From Aphanothece sacrum FPU1 (GTDB taxonomy: Bacteria > Cyanobacteriota > Cyanobacteriia > Cyanobacteriales > Microcystaceae): a stretch of 64,000 nucleotides of DNA. How positions within the stretch are numbered: the stretch's first letter is position 1; each line of letters begins with the position of its first letter. This document shows, in pieces, positions 45,018-54,234 of the stretch. The stretch covers positions 480,676-544,675 of the forward strand of contig NZ_BDQK01000001.1 in assembly GCF_003864295.1 (NCBI RefSeq), read 5' to 3'. The notes below the pieces were generated by a model, which was not told the origin of the DNA, did no database searches, and worked only from the letters and a program-made list of their open reading frames with translations. Position numbers and translations under genes: made by a program.

Positions 45018-46709
45018 TTAAAAATTATTTTTTGTGTAATTTTGATATAGATTAAATGTAAAATCATCCAATTCCCAAGTGCCTAATAATGTTTTACTTT
45101 CCTCTAATTTAAACTGTTTTTCTAACATAGCTTTAACTTTCTCTTTTTGTTTTTCTGTTGTCGGTTTACCCCAAACAGGACGTTGACTATCTAACCAAAT
45201 AATCCGTTCATATTGATTTGTTGTAGATTGTAATGTTTTTTCTAATTTAGATGCAAGTTCGTCAGAATTTTGAGCAAGTAAGCTAACAGGAGAAGTGGAG
45301 GGAAGATAATAAGCAAGACGTAATACATGACCCCAAGCTTGAGAATTCATAACAATTAAAGTAGGGGTGTCAGGTTGTTTTTCAATAATATTAGAGATTT
45401 GCTGAAACATGGAACGGGAACGAAGGCTAAAATCAGTTATATTAACGGTTAAATAGATAATTAAGAGGCTAATAATAGTGATATCCTTCCATTTTTTTGC
45501 AGCTTTTTCTAAATAAATTGTTACTAATAATAATAGACCAGGAAGAACAAAAATCACCGATCTTCCCCAACCAAATCCTAAAGTGAATTTTTGAGTAATA
45601 ATATCGAAAGTTAACATTAATAATAAAGGGAAAATACCCAGTAATAATCCGATAGTTAATAGACGATATTCTTGGTTATACCACAAACTCCAAATACACC
45701 ATACTAAAATAGTAAGTGCGATGATTCCTATGAGAGTTATTAGCCAAGATGGGGCTATACTAACCCAGTCTCCTAATAATAAATGAATACCCAAAACATC
45801 CAGGAATTCTTGGCTATGTTTTAACATTGCTTCTAACCAATTATTCGTAGTTGCAAATCTGCCTAAATCAGCATTTCTTAATTGTTGTCGAGTTCCCCAC
45901 CATAACCAAGGAATTGTAATGATAATACTACTGAATAAATAAAGAGCATATTGCCACCATCTTTGTGGGTTTAATAACAGTATTAACGCGCCTAAAACTA
46001 TCAACCAAAAGGCAAAATAATAAAAAGTCATAAATCCGGCTGATACGGATATAATTAATAGGAAAGTCCAAAACCATTTGGAATTGAGAAAAACAGGTTT
46101 TAATATCAGTGAATTTAAACTTCTTTGAGCAGAATTTCGAGAAATTAATTCTAATAATGACCAACTACTGAGTAAAGTCCAAAATACGAGAGAAGCATAC
46201 ATTCTGACATTTAAAGAATGGAATAAATAATAGGGATTTAAACCCAGTAAAGCCGCAAATAATAATCCCCCTTGATTTCCTAATAAACACCGTCCTAACC
46301 CGTAAGCACAACCGATTGAACCAAGACTAAATAAAGCAACTAAACTCCGCATAGCAACTTCTGAATTTCCCCATAATCTTAACCAAAAATGTTGTTCAAT
46401 AAAAAAGAGAGGGGGATGAGGTTCAGCGACTAATCCTTTGAGAAAGTTTACAAAAGTTTGTGCTACATCATTAAAATTATTTTCAATCGGTAACTTCAGT
46501 ACATTAATATAATTAGACAAAAGAACGGGCATATCTGTTGGGTGTTGATAACTATTTTTTTGACCTGTAGATAATAACAAGGATAACACTTCATCATACC
46601 AAAATTCTCGACTACCTAAATTAACAATTCTGAGGATAACTGCCATCCCTAAAGCCATTAGTAGGGTAATAATTAAGGTTTGTTTTGATAATTTCATACA
46701 ATTAGCCAA
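45018..46709 (-). CDS. Glycosyltransferase family 39 (ArnT/PMT-like) membrane protein
   Basis: 563 aa with about ten to twelve helices. The N-terminal LRIVNLGSREFWYDEVLSLL holds the acidic residue pair typical of GT-C/PMT_2 catalytic loops. A second loop has EPHPPLFFIEQHFWLRLWGN, then EVAMRSLVALFSLGSIGCAY, all usual for this family. It transfers a sugar from a polyprenyl-phosphate donor at the periplasmic face. ATG 46697 (MKLSKQTLI) is a plausible shorter start. Divergent from cofH. Confidence 0.88.
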   Translation of the reverse strand: MANCMKLSKQTLIITLLMALGMAVILRIVNLGSREFWYDEVLSLLLSTGQKNSYQHPTDMPVLLSNYINVLKLPIENNFNDVAQTFVNFLKGLVAEPHPPLFFIEQHFWLRLWGNSEVAMRSLVALFSLGSIGCAYGLGRCLLGNQGGLLFAALLGLNPYYLFHSLNVRMYASLVFWTLLSSWSLLELISRNSAQRSLNSLILKPVFLNSKWFWTFLLIISVSAGFMTFYYFAFWLIVLGALILLLNPQRWWQYALYLFSSIIITIPWLWWGTRQQLRNADLGRFATTNNWLEAMLKHSQEFLDVLGIHLLLGDWVSIAPSWLITLIGIIALTILVWCIWSLWYNQEYRLLTIGLLLGIFPLLLMLTFDIITQKFTLGFGWGRSVIFVLPGLLLLVTIYLEKAAKKWKDITIISLLIIYLTVNITDFSLRSRSMFQQISNIIEKQPDTPTLIVMNSQAWGHVLRLAYYLPSTSPVSLLAQNSDELASKLEKTLQSTTNQYERIIWLDSQRPVWGKPTTEKQKEKVKAMLEKQFKLEESKTLLGTWELDDFTFNLYQNYTKNNF

Positions 46710-46753
46710 ATTGATGTATAATAATTATAGTTAAATTAACTCATAATGTCCAA

Positions 46754-47893
46754 GTGATTACTTATATAAACAGGATAAATGATATTTTGGAGAAAGTCCA
46801 AGAGAGCCGAAATTTATCTCCTGATGATGGGGTAATGCTTCTGAATCAGACAGAACAAGAAGTAAGAGCTATCATTGGTCAAAGTGCGGATAAATTGCGT
46901 CAAAAACAGGTTGGAGATAGGGTAACATATGTTATCAATCGTAATATAAACTTTACCAATATTTGTGAGCAACATTGTAATTTTTGTGCTTTTCGGCGGG
47001 ATGAAGGAGAAGATGGGGCATTTTGGTTAACTCGTCATCAAATTATCGAAAAAGCGACGGATGCTGTCGAAAAAAAGGCTACAGAAATTTGTATGCAAGG
47101 GGGATTAAATCCTCAAGCTAAATTACAGGGAAAATCTCTTAATTATTATCAAGAATTAGTCACCACTATTAAACAAGAATTCCCTCAATTGCATCTTCAT
47201 GCTTTTTCCCCTCAAGAAATTCAATTTATTGCTAGAGAGGACAATCTTAGTTATGGTGATGTTATTATAGCTTTGCGAGATTCCGGGTTAGATTCTATGC
47301 CAGGAACGGCGGCTGAAGTATTAGATAATAAAGTAAGACGGGTGATTTGTCCTGAGAAAATTAATACAGAAACTTGGTTAGAAATCATCAGTCTTGCTCA
47401 TAGTTTAGGAGTTCCTACTACTAGCACAATGTTATGTGGTCATATCGAAAATTCACGGCAACAAATTAATCATTTAATGCAGTTAAAACAACTACAAAAA
47501 ATAGCGATTGAAAATGATTATCCTGCTAAAATTACTGAATTTATTCTCTTACCTTTTGTGGGACAAGATGCACCGAAAAGTTTAAGAAATCGTGTGGGAC
47601 GAGATCAACCTATTTTAGAAGACACACTATTATTAACTGCTGTGTCTCGACTTTTTTTAGGTGAATTAATACCCAATCATCAACCTAGTTGGGTTAAAAT
47701 AGGACTACATGGAGCCAAAGAAGCCTTAAAATGGGGTTGTAATGATATTGGGGGAACCTTAATGGAAGAACATATCACGACGATGGCAGGGGCAACAGGA
47801 GGAACTTATATGGCAGTTGAAACCTTACGAGAAGCTATTAAATCTCTGGGTCGTTCTTATCAGCAACGTAATACTTTATATGAGCTATTATGA
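46754..47893 (+). CDS. cofH: FO synthase subunit 2 (radical SAM CofH)
   Basis: With CofG it forms the deazaflavin FO, used as an antenna chromophore in cyanobacterial photolyases. 379 aa from GTG 46754. The radical SAM cluster motif is [10 protein letters not shown] (Cys 71, 75, 78). [33 protein letters not shown] and [20 protein letters not shown] are family hallmarks, as is the [15 protein letters not shown] end. CofG is not adjacent. A small membrane-protein gene overlaps its stop by ATGA. Confidence 0.95.
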   Translation: MITYINRINDILEKVQESRNLSPDDGVMLLNQTEQEVRAIIGQSADKLRQKQVGDRVTYVINRNINFTNICEQHCNFCAFRRDEGEDGAFWLTRHQIIEKATDAVEKKATEICMQGGLNPQAKLQGKSLNYYQELVTTIKQEFPQLHLHAFSPQEIQFIAREDNLSYGDVIIALRDSGLDSMPGTAAEVLDNKVRRVICPEKINTETWLEIISLAHSLGVPTTSTMLCGHIENSRQQINHLMQLKQLQKIAIENDYPAKITEFILLPFVGQDAPKSLRNRVGRDQPILEDTLLLTAVSRLFLGELIPNHQPSWVKIGLHGAKEALKWGCNDIGGTLMEEHITTMAGATGGTYMAVETLREAIKSLGRSYQQRNTLYELL

Positions 47894-48081
47894 ATAATAA
47901 TTCAGAACAAGAACGGATATTAAGGGCTAAAAAACAAGCTAAAAAAGTTTTTTTAATATTACTTGGCTTTGGTTTATTTTTAGGGGTTGTTGTTTCTATT
48001 GGGGTGATACAATTAATGAATAAGTTAGGGTTAACTGAAAAAAACAATCAAACAGAAATTTTTAAACAGAAAGTTGAGTAA
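47890..48081 (+). CDS. Small single-helix membrane protein
   Basis: 63 aa: basic N-terminus ([10 protein letters not shown]), one helix ([20 protein letters not shown]) and a polar C-terminus. The start overlaps the cofH stop by four bases, so expression is probably coupled. No named family is recognised. The organised helix and the ATGA overlap argue that it is real. Confidence 0.6.
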   Translation: MNNNSEQERILRAKKQAKKVFLILLGFGLFLGVVVSIGVIQLMNKLGLTEKNNQTEIFKQKVE

Positions 48082-48104
48082 AAAGGTTATAAATAATATT
48101 TTTT

Positions 48105-51100
48105 TTAGGGAGTAGGACAAGTACCTGTAGGAACATTAGTAATAGTTCCATTTTGAGTTAATGTTCCCGTCCAATTATTATTATTGCTTCTGAATGTTGC
48201 TATCGGGGCAATATTTTCAACACGGAATGTTCCTGCTGCGCCAGATTTAACAAACCGTATAATTCCGTTATTATTATTTGATGTCCCGGAACTAATCGTA
48301 TTACCAGTGAATTTTAAACAAAGATTAGTATTATTACCTCCACTGAGATTAATTACATTAGTATTATTAGCCCTAAAAGTATTATTATTTAGTGTAAATG
48401 TGCGTAATGCTGGAGGGGCAAATCCTTGGCCATTTGTAATAGCACTTCTTGCGATATTATTAAAGTTAACATTACTGACCGTCAAGTTTATAACAGCTGG
48501 GCCATTATCAATACCATTACCATTACTTGAATTCGTAGTTATCGTATTCTGAATAGAACCACGATTAATAATTAAATGGTGAGTATTACCTGTAATAAAG
48601 CTAATTCCATTTATAACCCCATTAATATTAATACTATTAAAGGTAGTTTGACCTGTGTTAACCCCCGTAATAGTCACTCCATTTCCTGATGCATTGCTAA
48701 TGTTAGTATCACCAAAATTAAAAATATTACTACCTCCATTAATCAACATACCGTCTCTACTGGTGTTAGTAATAGTAAGGATTTTACCATTACTATTACT
48801 AAAAGAATAATTAGCATTATTATCATTATTGCTATTGAAAACAAAAAGTCCAGTTCCGACTGAAGCAATAGAAGTATTGCCTACTACGGTAAACGAACCC
48901 GTTAAATCAATTAGAGTAATACCAGTGCTGGACTTATCAGGATTAGGAACATTATTAATATCAATATTACCGATGGTTAAATTTCCATGTCCGTTTAGGA
49001 ATAAACCACTATTACCTGAACCATTATTAGTGATATTACTAATCTTCCAAGTAGTATCGGGAGTTAAAGAACCTGATACATTAGTTAATTTAATTCCATT
49101 ACCAAGTGCTTGATTAACTGTGGTTGTTCCTCCCGCAACAGCTTCCAAAACTGAAGTATTAGGATTAGCATCAAAGGTTACTTGAATCAAATTTATCCCA
49201 TTTCCAGCAACATTATTAATTTGATTATTAGCAAACGCGGTCAGAGTTGAATTAGTAATATTAATACCTTGACCAGTAACATTACTAATTTTAGTATTAT
49301 TAATAGCGACCGTGTGATTGATATTATCATTATTACTGATTTGAATACCATTACTGCCACTGCCAATAATTCCAACCCCATTAACAGTTAAATTAGAATT
49401 GGTGCTTTGAATTCCTGATTTTTTACTTCCTGTAATCGTTCCTCCATTAATATTAACCCCTCCAGCTACATTTTGAATCAAAATTCCCTCATCCCCTGTA
49501 TTGGTAATATTTACTTGAGAAAGAGTCACTGTTCCATTACTATTTGTGATAGCAATTCCTCGATTTCTTGCATTATTAATAGTAGTAGTAATCCCTGTGA
49601 AGTCAATTGAACCATTAATTTGATCAAGCCTAATACCATCAGAAGTAGAATTAAAACTCGTTAAAGTATTATTGGGGAAACGAATATTATTGATATTAGT
49701 TCCAACTAAAGCTGGGCCACCGACACCGATAATTTGGTTATTCGTAATTAACCCATTGTTGGCATTAGTTAATAACAATGCAGCACTTCCATTAATTCCT
49801 CTAATAATGTTATCACGAACCACAAAATTATTGACCCCAATAGCGCGAACTCCTGAATTAGTTCCAGTAATATCAAACCCCGATAAAACACTATTATTGC
49901 CCATAGTTATAGTGCCATTAACGGTTGGCAATATTCCAGCATTCGACAAAGGTAAAATAACATTTCCCCTGTTAGCAGTGGGAATAACTTGTTGCGGCCC
50001 CGTAGAAAGCACTTGTACACCATCAGGAACCCTAAAGCTAGGAATACCAGGGTTAGTCCCACTTTGAACATAGACAATCTCATTATTTTGAGCGATAGAT
50101 ATAGCCCCATCTACCGTCCCAAATGGGTTTTCAAAGGTTCCATCACCTCCCCCTTGGCCTAGATTAACGTGACGAAAAATCCAAGGTTGATTAGTGGTAG
50201 GATTAATGGCTACAATAGGCTGATCTAACAGAACTTCTACGGGAGAAACTATCGTTTGCGTGGTTTGCACTTCATCAACAACGATTTGCTCTTGACGATG
50301 AACCCATTCTCCCATTCTGGCCCAAACTTCCTCAACAGAAGTATTGCGGGGCCGAGTACCTGGAAAGTTTGCACCCAAGCGCACTATCACATTAGTCCCA
50401 AAGGTATCATCATCTTGTACGGATATGCCTAACCGTAAGGTATCAGTGGGTTTAACTTCTAATCCTAACCGCCAACCCCAAATATCTTCTGTTATTTGTT
50501 GTCCTTCGTAATAATAACCACCAACAAACCCTCGTAAATCGCCTTGATTACCGATTTGTAGAATTTTAGCCCCAAGGTCAAAATCTAAGCCAAAGAGAGC
50601 ATTTTCATAAGAACGAGTGACTTGTTGTTGCTGTTGTTGCTGTAAGCGCACATCTTGGAAGACGAGAAAATTCTTTTGAAAATGAATAAAATCGGCTGTT
50701 ACACTCTGAGTAATCGTATTAACAGTAGTAACATTTTCCCCAGTTTGTTGTTGTGTATTACCCAGGGGAACATAAACGTTAAAATGAGCATCCCACACAT
50801 CCCCCAAGGTTTCTAAACCGAATCCAAGTTGATTAAATTGATTAAATTCTGTGTCTCGTACATCATAACCGAGATAAGCCCCATAAATACGTTGATCGGT
50901 ATAGAAACGATGGCCAATGATAAAATTACCCCGCAAGTTTGATTCTTCATTGGTAGAGATAAGAAACCTTCCTTCTAAAAAAGTCAAATTTTGTTCTCCC
51001 GTTTGAATTAAAGGCAAAAAACCCTCTAATCCTGCCACAGAACTCGGATAACCTACCTCTGGCCCGCTTACAAATCGGGCCCCAATACGAGGGGTAAAAT

Positions 51101-51392
51101 ATCGAATTTCCGGTTCAGCTTCTGGTGAAGAAGATTCTTGAGGAGTTTCTGGGGTCGAGGTTTGAGATAGTTGGGCCCGTGTTGGCGTAATAGCTTTATT
51201 TGTCCATCCCGCTTCCTGTAAAGTTTTGGCGGCGGTTGGTAGAGGAGGGATACTATTTAAAGGAGTCTGGTCTCCTTCTGCTAAAACAGTTAAGGGGAAA
51301 ATAGCCAATAATAACCCACTGACTAGATTTGTTGTTGTGGAAAAATAAATTAGATTTTGTATCAATCGCCCTTCACTTTCTATTAACCTCAT
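48105..51392 (-). CDS. Inverse-autotransporter-like outer membrane protein with beta-helix passenger
   Basis: 1,095 aa. A signal peptide ends near LTVLA (about 38). A Pro/Ser-rich linker follows, then a beta-barrel region of about 270 residues resembling intimin/invasin-type barrels (IRYFTPRIGARFVSGPEVGY, GNFIIGHRFYTDQRIYGAYL, LGYDVRDTEFNQFNQLGFGL, VGGYYYEGQQITEDIWGWRL). After about 400 come parallel beta-helix repeats rich in Asn, Gly, Ile and Thr (GNNSVLSGFDITG, NFVVRDNIIRGINGSAAL, LITNNQIIGVGGPAL), ending with PTGTCPTP. A poly-Gln run (QQQQQQQ) lies within the barrel segment. It likely displays the helix outside the cell. The ATG at 51392 fits the signal peptide. Confidence 0.82.
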   Translation of the reverse strand: MRLIESEGRLIQNLIYFSTTTNLVSGLLLAIFPLTVLAEGDQTPLNSIPPLPTAAKTLQEAGWTNKAITPTRAQLSQTSTPETPQESSSPEAEPEIRYFTPRIGARFVSGPEVGYPSSVAGLEGFLPLIQTGEQNLTFLEGRFLISTNEESNLRGNFIIGHRFYTDQRIYGAYLGYDVRDTEFNQFNQLGFGLETLGDVWDAHFNVYVPLGNTQQQTGENVTTVNTITQSVTADFIHFQKNFLVFQDVRLQQQQQQQVTRSYENALFGLDFDLGAKILQIGNQGDLRGFVGGYYYEGQQITEDIWGWRLGLEVKPTDTLRLGISVQDDDTFGTNVIVRLGANFPGTRPRNTSVEEVWARMGEWVHRQEQIVVDEVQTTQTIVSPVEVLLDQPIVAINPTTNQPWIFRHVNLGQGGGDGTFENPFGTVDGAISIAQNNEIVYVQSGTNPGIPSFRVPDGVQVLSTGPQQVIPTANRGNVILPLSNAGILPTVNGTITMGNNSVLSGFDITGTNSGVRAIGVNNFVVRDNIIRGINGSAALLLTNANNGLITNNQIIGVGGPALVGTNINNIRFPNNTLTSFNSTSDGIRLDQINGSIDFTGITTTINNARNRGIAITNSNGTVTLSQVNITNTGDEGILIQNVAGGVNINGGTITGSKKSGIQSTNSNLTVNGVGIIGSGSNGIQISNNDNINHTVAINNTKISNVTGQGINITNSTLTAFANNQINNVAGNGINLIQVTFDANPNTSVLEAVAGGTTTVNQALGNGIKLTNVSGSLTPDTTWKISNITNNGSGNSGLFLNGHGNLTIGNIDINNVPNPDKSSTGITLIDLTGSFTVVGNTSIASVGTGLFVFNSNNDNNANYSFSNSNGKILTITNTSRDGMLINGGSNIFNFGDTNISNASGNGVTITGVNTGQTTFNSININGVINGISFITGNTHHLIINRGSIQNTITTNSSNGNGIDNGPAVINLTVSNVNFNNIARSAITNGQGFAPPALRTFTLNNNTFRANNTNVINLSGGNNTNLCLKFTGNTISSGTSNNNNGIIRFVKSGAAGTFRVENIAPIATFRSNNNNWTGTLTQNGTITNVPTGTCPTP

Positions 51393-51530
51393 AGTTCCTT
51401 GCTTTCCTCACACTCACACACTGTTACTTAATTAAGTTTAAAAGAGTTTATCCCTATTTTTGTCTCCCTATTAGTAATTTATGTTAAATTTCAAAATAAG
51501 TAATATTTATAAACTAAGAGAACAAAAAAT

Positions 51531-52406
51531 TTAGCTTTTTCGATCAATTAAAAGATGAACTTCCATCTTCGATTCTAGTGGTTTATCTGTTGTTAAAATA
51601 GGTTTAATCGGAGTAATTTGTCCGGCTACAGGGGCCGCATTTTGAGGCAATGAACTAGCAGCTAAAGTGATATGTTGATCCGCCACTGCTAACCCATGAG
51701 TGGGATCATAGCCACGCCATCCCCCCCCAGGTAAATAAACATCTGCCCAAGCGTGTAAGTCTCTTTGTTCTTGATGGCGATCGCCTTCTTGATAGCCACT
51801 GACAAACCTTGTAGCCAAACCTACCACCCGACAGACTTCCATAAATAATACGGTACTATCACGGCATGATCCTTGTTGACGTTGCCAAGTAATACTCGGT
51901 TGCCAAGGATTGCCAGTTTCTCTAAATATCTGTTGACAATTTTGGTAAATCTGCTCATTTAAGCGAGATAAAAATTGAAGACAATTTCCTTCAACTTGAT
52001 GTAGAATTTGTTGAGCTAATTCAATAATAATAGGATGAAAAGAACCATTATAAGGATAAAGATAGGGTTGTAATTGAATAAATAGAGATCTAGGATAATC
52101 TATCGGTAAATGAGCAGCCCAAGGTTCTAAAACATATTGAAAGGGGTTATTAATATAAGTTTCTACTTGAGCATCAATTGTTATGTTTAATGACTCCATT
52201 GGTTCATTAAACCATAATTGAGTTAAACCATTACCATCAACATCAATTACTGGAGACATTCCCATAGGTTCAGGATCAACTTTAAGAGAAAAATTTAATA
52301 ATTGTTGCCAGCCATTAGAACGAGGACGTAATCTTAGAGTATGGGGTTGAAGCAATACGGGCTGATTGTAATTATAAATTGTTTTGTGATGGATTTTGTA
52401 AAGCAT
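51531..52406 (-). CDS. Transglutaminase-like cysteine protease family protein
   Basis: 291 aa. The N-terminal beta domain (MLYKIHHKTIYNYNQPVLLQ, HTLRLRPRSNGWQQL) is the bacterial transglutaminase-like N-region. The core has the triad C181 (QQGSCRDSTVLFME), H218 (DLHAWADVYLPGGGW) and D234 (GYDPTHGLA). It belongs with the alpha-E and ATP-grasp genes just upstream on the same strand, a combination found widely in bacteria and proposed to make or process a peptide modification. Acts in the cytosol; substrate unknown. Confidence 0.92.
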   Translation of the reverse strand: MLYKIHHKTIYNYNQPVLLQPHTLRLRPRSNGWQQLLNFSLKVDPEPMGMSPVIDVDGNGLTQLWFNEPMESLNITIDAQVETYINNPFQYVLEPWAAHLPIDYPRSLFIQLQPYLYPYNGSFHPIIIELAQQILHQVEGNCLQFLSRLNEQIYQNCQQIFRETGNPWQPSITWQRQQGSCRDSTVLFMEVCRVVGLATRFVSGYQEGDRHQEQRDLHAWADVYLPGGGWRGYDPTHGLAVADQHITLAASSLPQNAAPVAGQITPIKPILTTDKPLESKMEVHLLIDRKS

Positions 52407-52719
52407 AATTTTTAGGTTTAAAAAATTTGATTATCAAGTCGTAGGGGCGGGTTTTTACCAGAGTTTATGACTCTTATTAATATCTTAGATAAACCAGGCC
52501 TTTGTGCATCTGAACCTGTCATAAAAATAACTCCTGATGTAACATTTAAAAATATTTAAACAAACTTACGCAACACCTCTAGATATTAAGTGTTTTTGTA
52601 TGGTGAATTCATGAATTGACCTTACAGGTATTTTTGATGCGTAAATCCTATTTTAGCTATTTAATAGAGTAACAAAGATTTTGAGCAATAAACTAACAAA
52701 TTAAATTTGTGACCAAGAG
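52407..52719. other. Intergenic region with one palindromic repeat copy
   Basis: Contains a GTAGGGGCGGGTTTTTACCA copy at 52441-52500 with a decayed right arm (ATAAACCAGGCC). Otherwise no gene. Divergent promoters for 51531-52406 and 52762-53049 should be here. Confidence 0.5.
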
Positions 52720-52761
52720 TTGATACAATTGATAATGAACTTTCATGACAAAAACTATTTT

Positions 52762-53049
52762 ATGAATTTACCAACCTCCACCACTGGGGCCGATGCTGTT
52801 GATATTGCGATCGCTCAAGGAATTGATTTTGACGGAACACCCATTCCTTCTAACCGCTTAGAATTATACCGTCAAGTGATGGTCCTGGAAGGGGAACGTC
52901 AACGCAGTGGTGTTACCAATACAATGCGCTCTCGAATTGTTAGAATTGGGGCAAAACATATCTCTCAAGAAGAATTAAATCAAATGCTACTAGATGCAGA
53001 TTTTGCCCCCCTCAAAGACAAAGAGATCGCTTTCTATTACAAAAAATAG
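52762..53049 (+). CDS. DUF4090 family protein
   Basis: 95 aa from ATG 52762 (MNLPTSTTGADAVDIAIAQG); ATG 52738 or TTG 52720 would give up to 109 aa. The core TGADAVDIAIAQGIDFDGTP, then RSRIVRIGAKHISQEELNQM and FAPLKDKEIAFYYK match the small cyanobacterial DUF4090 family. Soluble, helical, function unknown. It lies on the opposite strand between the transglutaminase and alpha-E genes. Confidence 0.8.
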   Translation: MNLPTSTTGADAVDIAIAQGIDFDGTPIPSNRLELYRQVMVLEGERQRSGVTNTMRSRIVRIGAKHISQEELNQMLLDADFAPLKDKEIAFYYKK

Positions 53050-53058
53050 GCCCTAAAC

Positions 53059-53994
53059 TTAAGTAAAGAAAGTTTCTCCAATTTTCTCTCCCACCTCATT
53101 AACCCGAATTTGAATTTGATCCAAAAATTCGTGTAACCCAATTTTAATAACATCTTCAATGGTAGTATAACCCAATTGAGCGCATAAACTACCTAACGCT
53201 CGTTCGGGTTTATTATGCCATGTTCCTAGCGGCGTTCCCGTAATTTCATGAAGCGATCGCTGTAATTGTAGCAAACAAAAATGAATGGAACGGGGAAATT
53301 CTCGATTAAAAACGAGAAATTCTGCTACATTACTCGGTGTAATTCTTCGTTGACATTTACGGTACATTTCATAAGCACTGGCTGACTTTAGTAATGCTAT
53401 CCATTGAATTTGATCTAAAGGAGTTCCTACCCATTCTAAAGAAGGTAATAAATAGAAATACTTAACATCAAGAATACGGGCGGTTTTATCAGCCCTTTCT
53501 TGCAGTCTTCCCATTTGTCCAAAATGCCACCCTTCATTATGAGTCATGGTCGCATCCATGACTCCAGCAAAGCGATGACTAGACCTTTTTACTTGAGTAA
53601 AAAAATGCGGTAAAGTCCCTTGAGGATGATCATTAGATGCTTCTGTTACCATGCGATAAAAAGCATTAACTTCTTCCCACATTTCTGAGGAGATAATCTC
53701 CCTAATTGAACGGGCATTTTCCCGCGCTCTTTGCACGCAAGAAACAATAGAATTAGGATAATTACTGTCAAAGGTCAAAAACTGAATCACATTGTCTGAA
53801 GATGCTTCTCCGTAGCGTTGGGAAAACAATTGTAAATCTCCAGTAGTTAAGATTAAAGGTTCCCATTGTTGTCCCGTTACTTGAGTTAAATCAAGCATTA
53901 AATTTAAATTAACATCGACAAAACGAGCCACATTATCTGCTCGTTCAATGTAACGGTTTAGCCAATAAATTGTATCTGCAACACGACTTAACAT
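53059..53994 (-). CDS. Alpha-E domain-containing protein
   Basis: A 311-aa all-helical protein. MLSRVADTIYWLNRYIERAD, then ARFVDVNLNLMLDL, IREIISSEMWEEVNAFY, MTHNEGWHFGQMGRLQERAD and KTARILDVKYFYLLP are characteristic of the alpha-E family. It is nearly always next to circularly permuted ATP-grasp and transglutaminase genes, as here. Its exact role is unproven. Cytosolic. Confidence 0.93.
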   Translation of the reverse strand: MLSRVADTIYWLNRYIERADNVARFVDVNLNLMLDLTQVTGQQWEPLILTTGDLQLFSQRYGEASSDNVIQFLTFDSNYPNSIVSCVQRARENARSIREIISSEMWEEVNAFYRMVTEASNDHPQGTLPHFFTQVKRSSHRFAGVMDATMTHNEGWHFGQMGRLQERADKTARILDVKYFYLLPSLEWVGTPLDQIQWIALLKSASAYEMYRKCQRRITPSNVAEFLVFNREFPRSIHFCLLQLQRSLHEITGTPLGTWHNKPERALGSLCAQLGYTTIEDVIKIGLHEFLDQIQIRVNEVGEKIGETFFT

Positions 53995-54027
53995 TTTAGG
54001 GTTTAGGGGTTAGGGGTTATTGTTTTA

Positions 54028-54092
54028 GTAGGGGCGGGTTTATCGAAAATATCGGTTAGAATCCAGGATTTTTGTCAAAAACCCGCCCCTAC
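54028..54092. repeat. Palindromic intergenic repeat, GTAGGGGCGGGTTT family
   Basis: GTAGGGGCGGGTTT (54028-54041) and AAACCCGCCCCTAC (54079-54092) are perfect 14-bp inverted arms. The intervening sequence includes ATTTTTGTCA. This is the cleanest copy in the window. Confidence 0.9.
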
Positions 54093-54106
54093 AGGAGTCA
54101 GGATGA

Positions 54107-54234
54107 AATTCATAATTCATAATTCATAATTCATAATTCATAATTCATAATTCATAATTCATAATTCATAATTCATAATTCATAATTCATAATTCATAAT
54201 TCATAATTCATAATTCATAATTCATAATTCATAA
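54107..54234. repeat. Heptanucleotide tandem repeat (AATTCAT), about 18 copies
   Basis: Almost perfect 7-bp array of about 128 bp running up to the ATP-grasp gene stop codon. Same unit as at 14106-14275. Confidence 0.95.

Noticed and set aside
54107-54234. CRISPR array
   Set aside because: The unit is a 7-bp direct tandem repeat without spacers.
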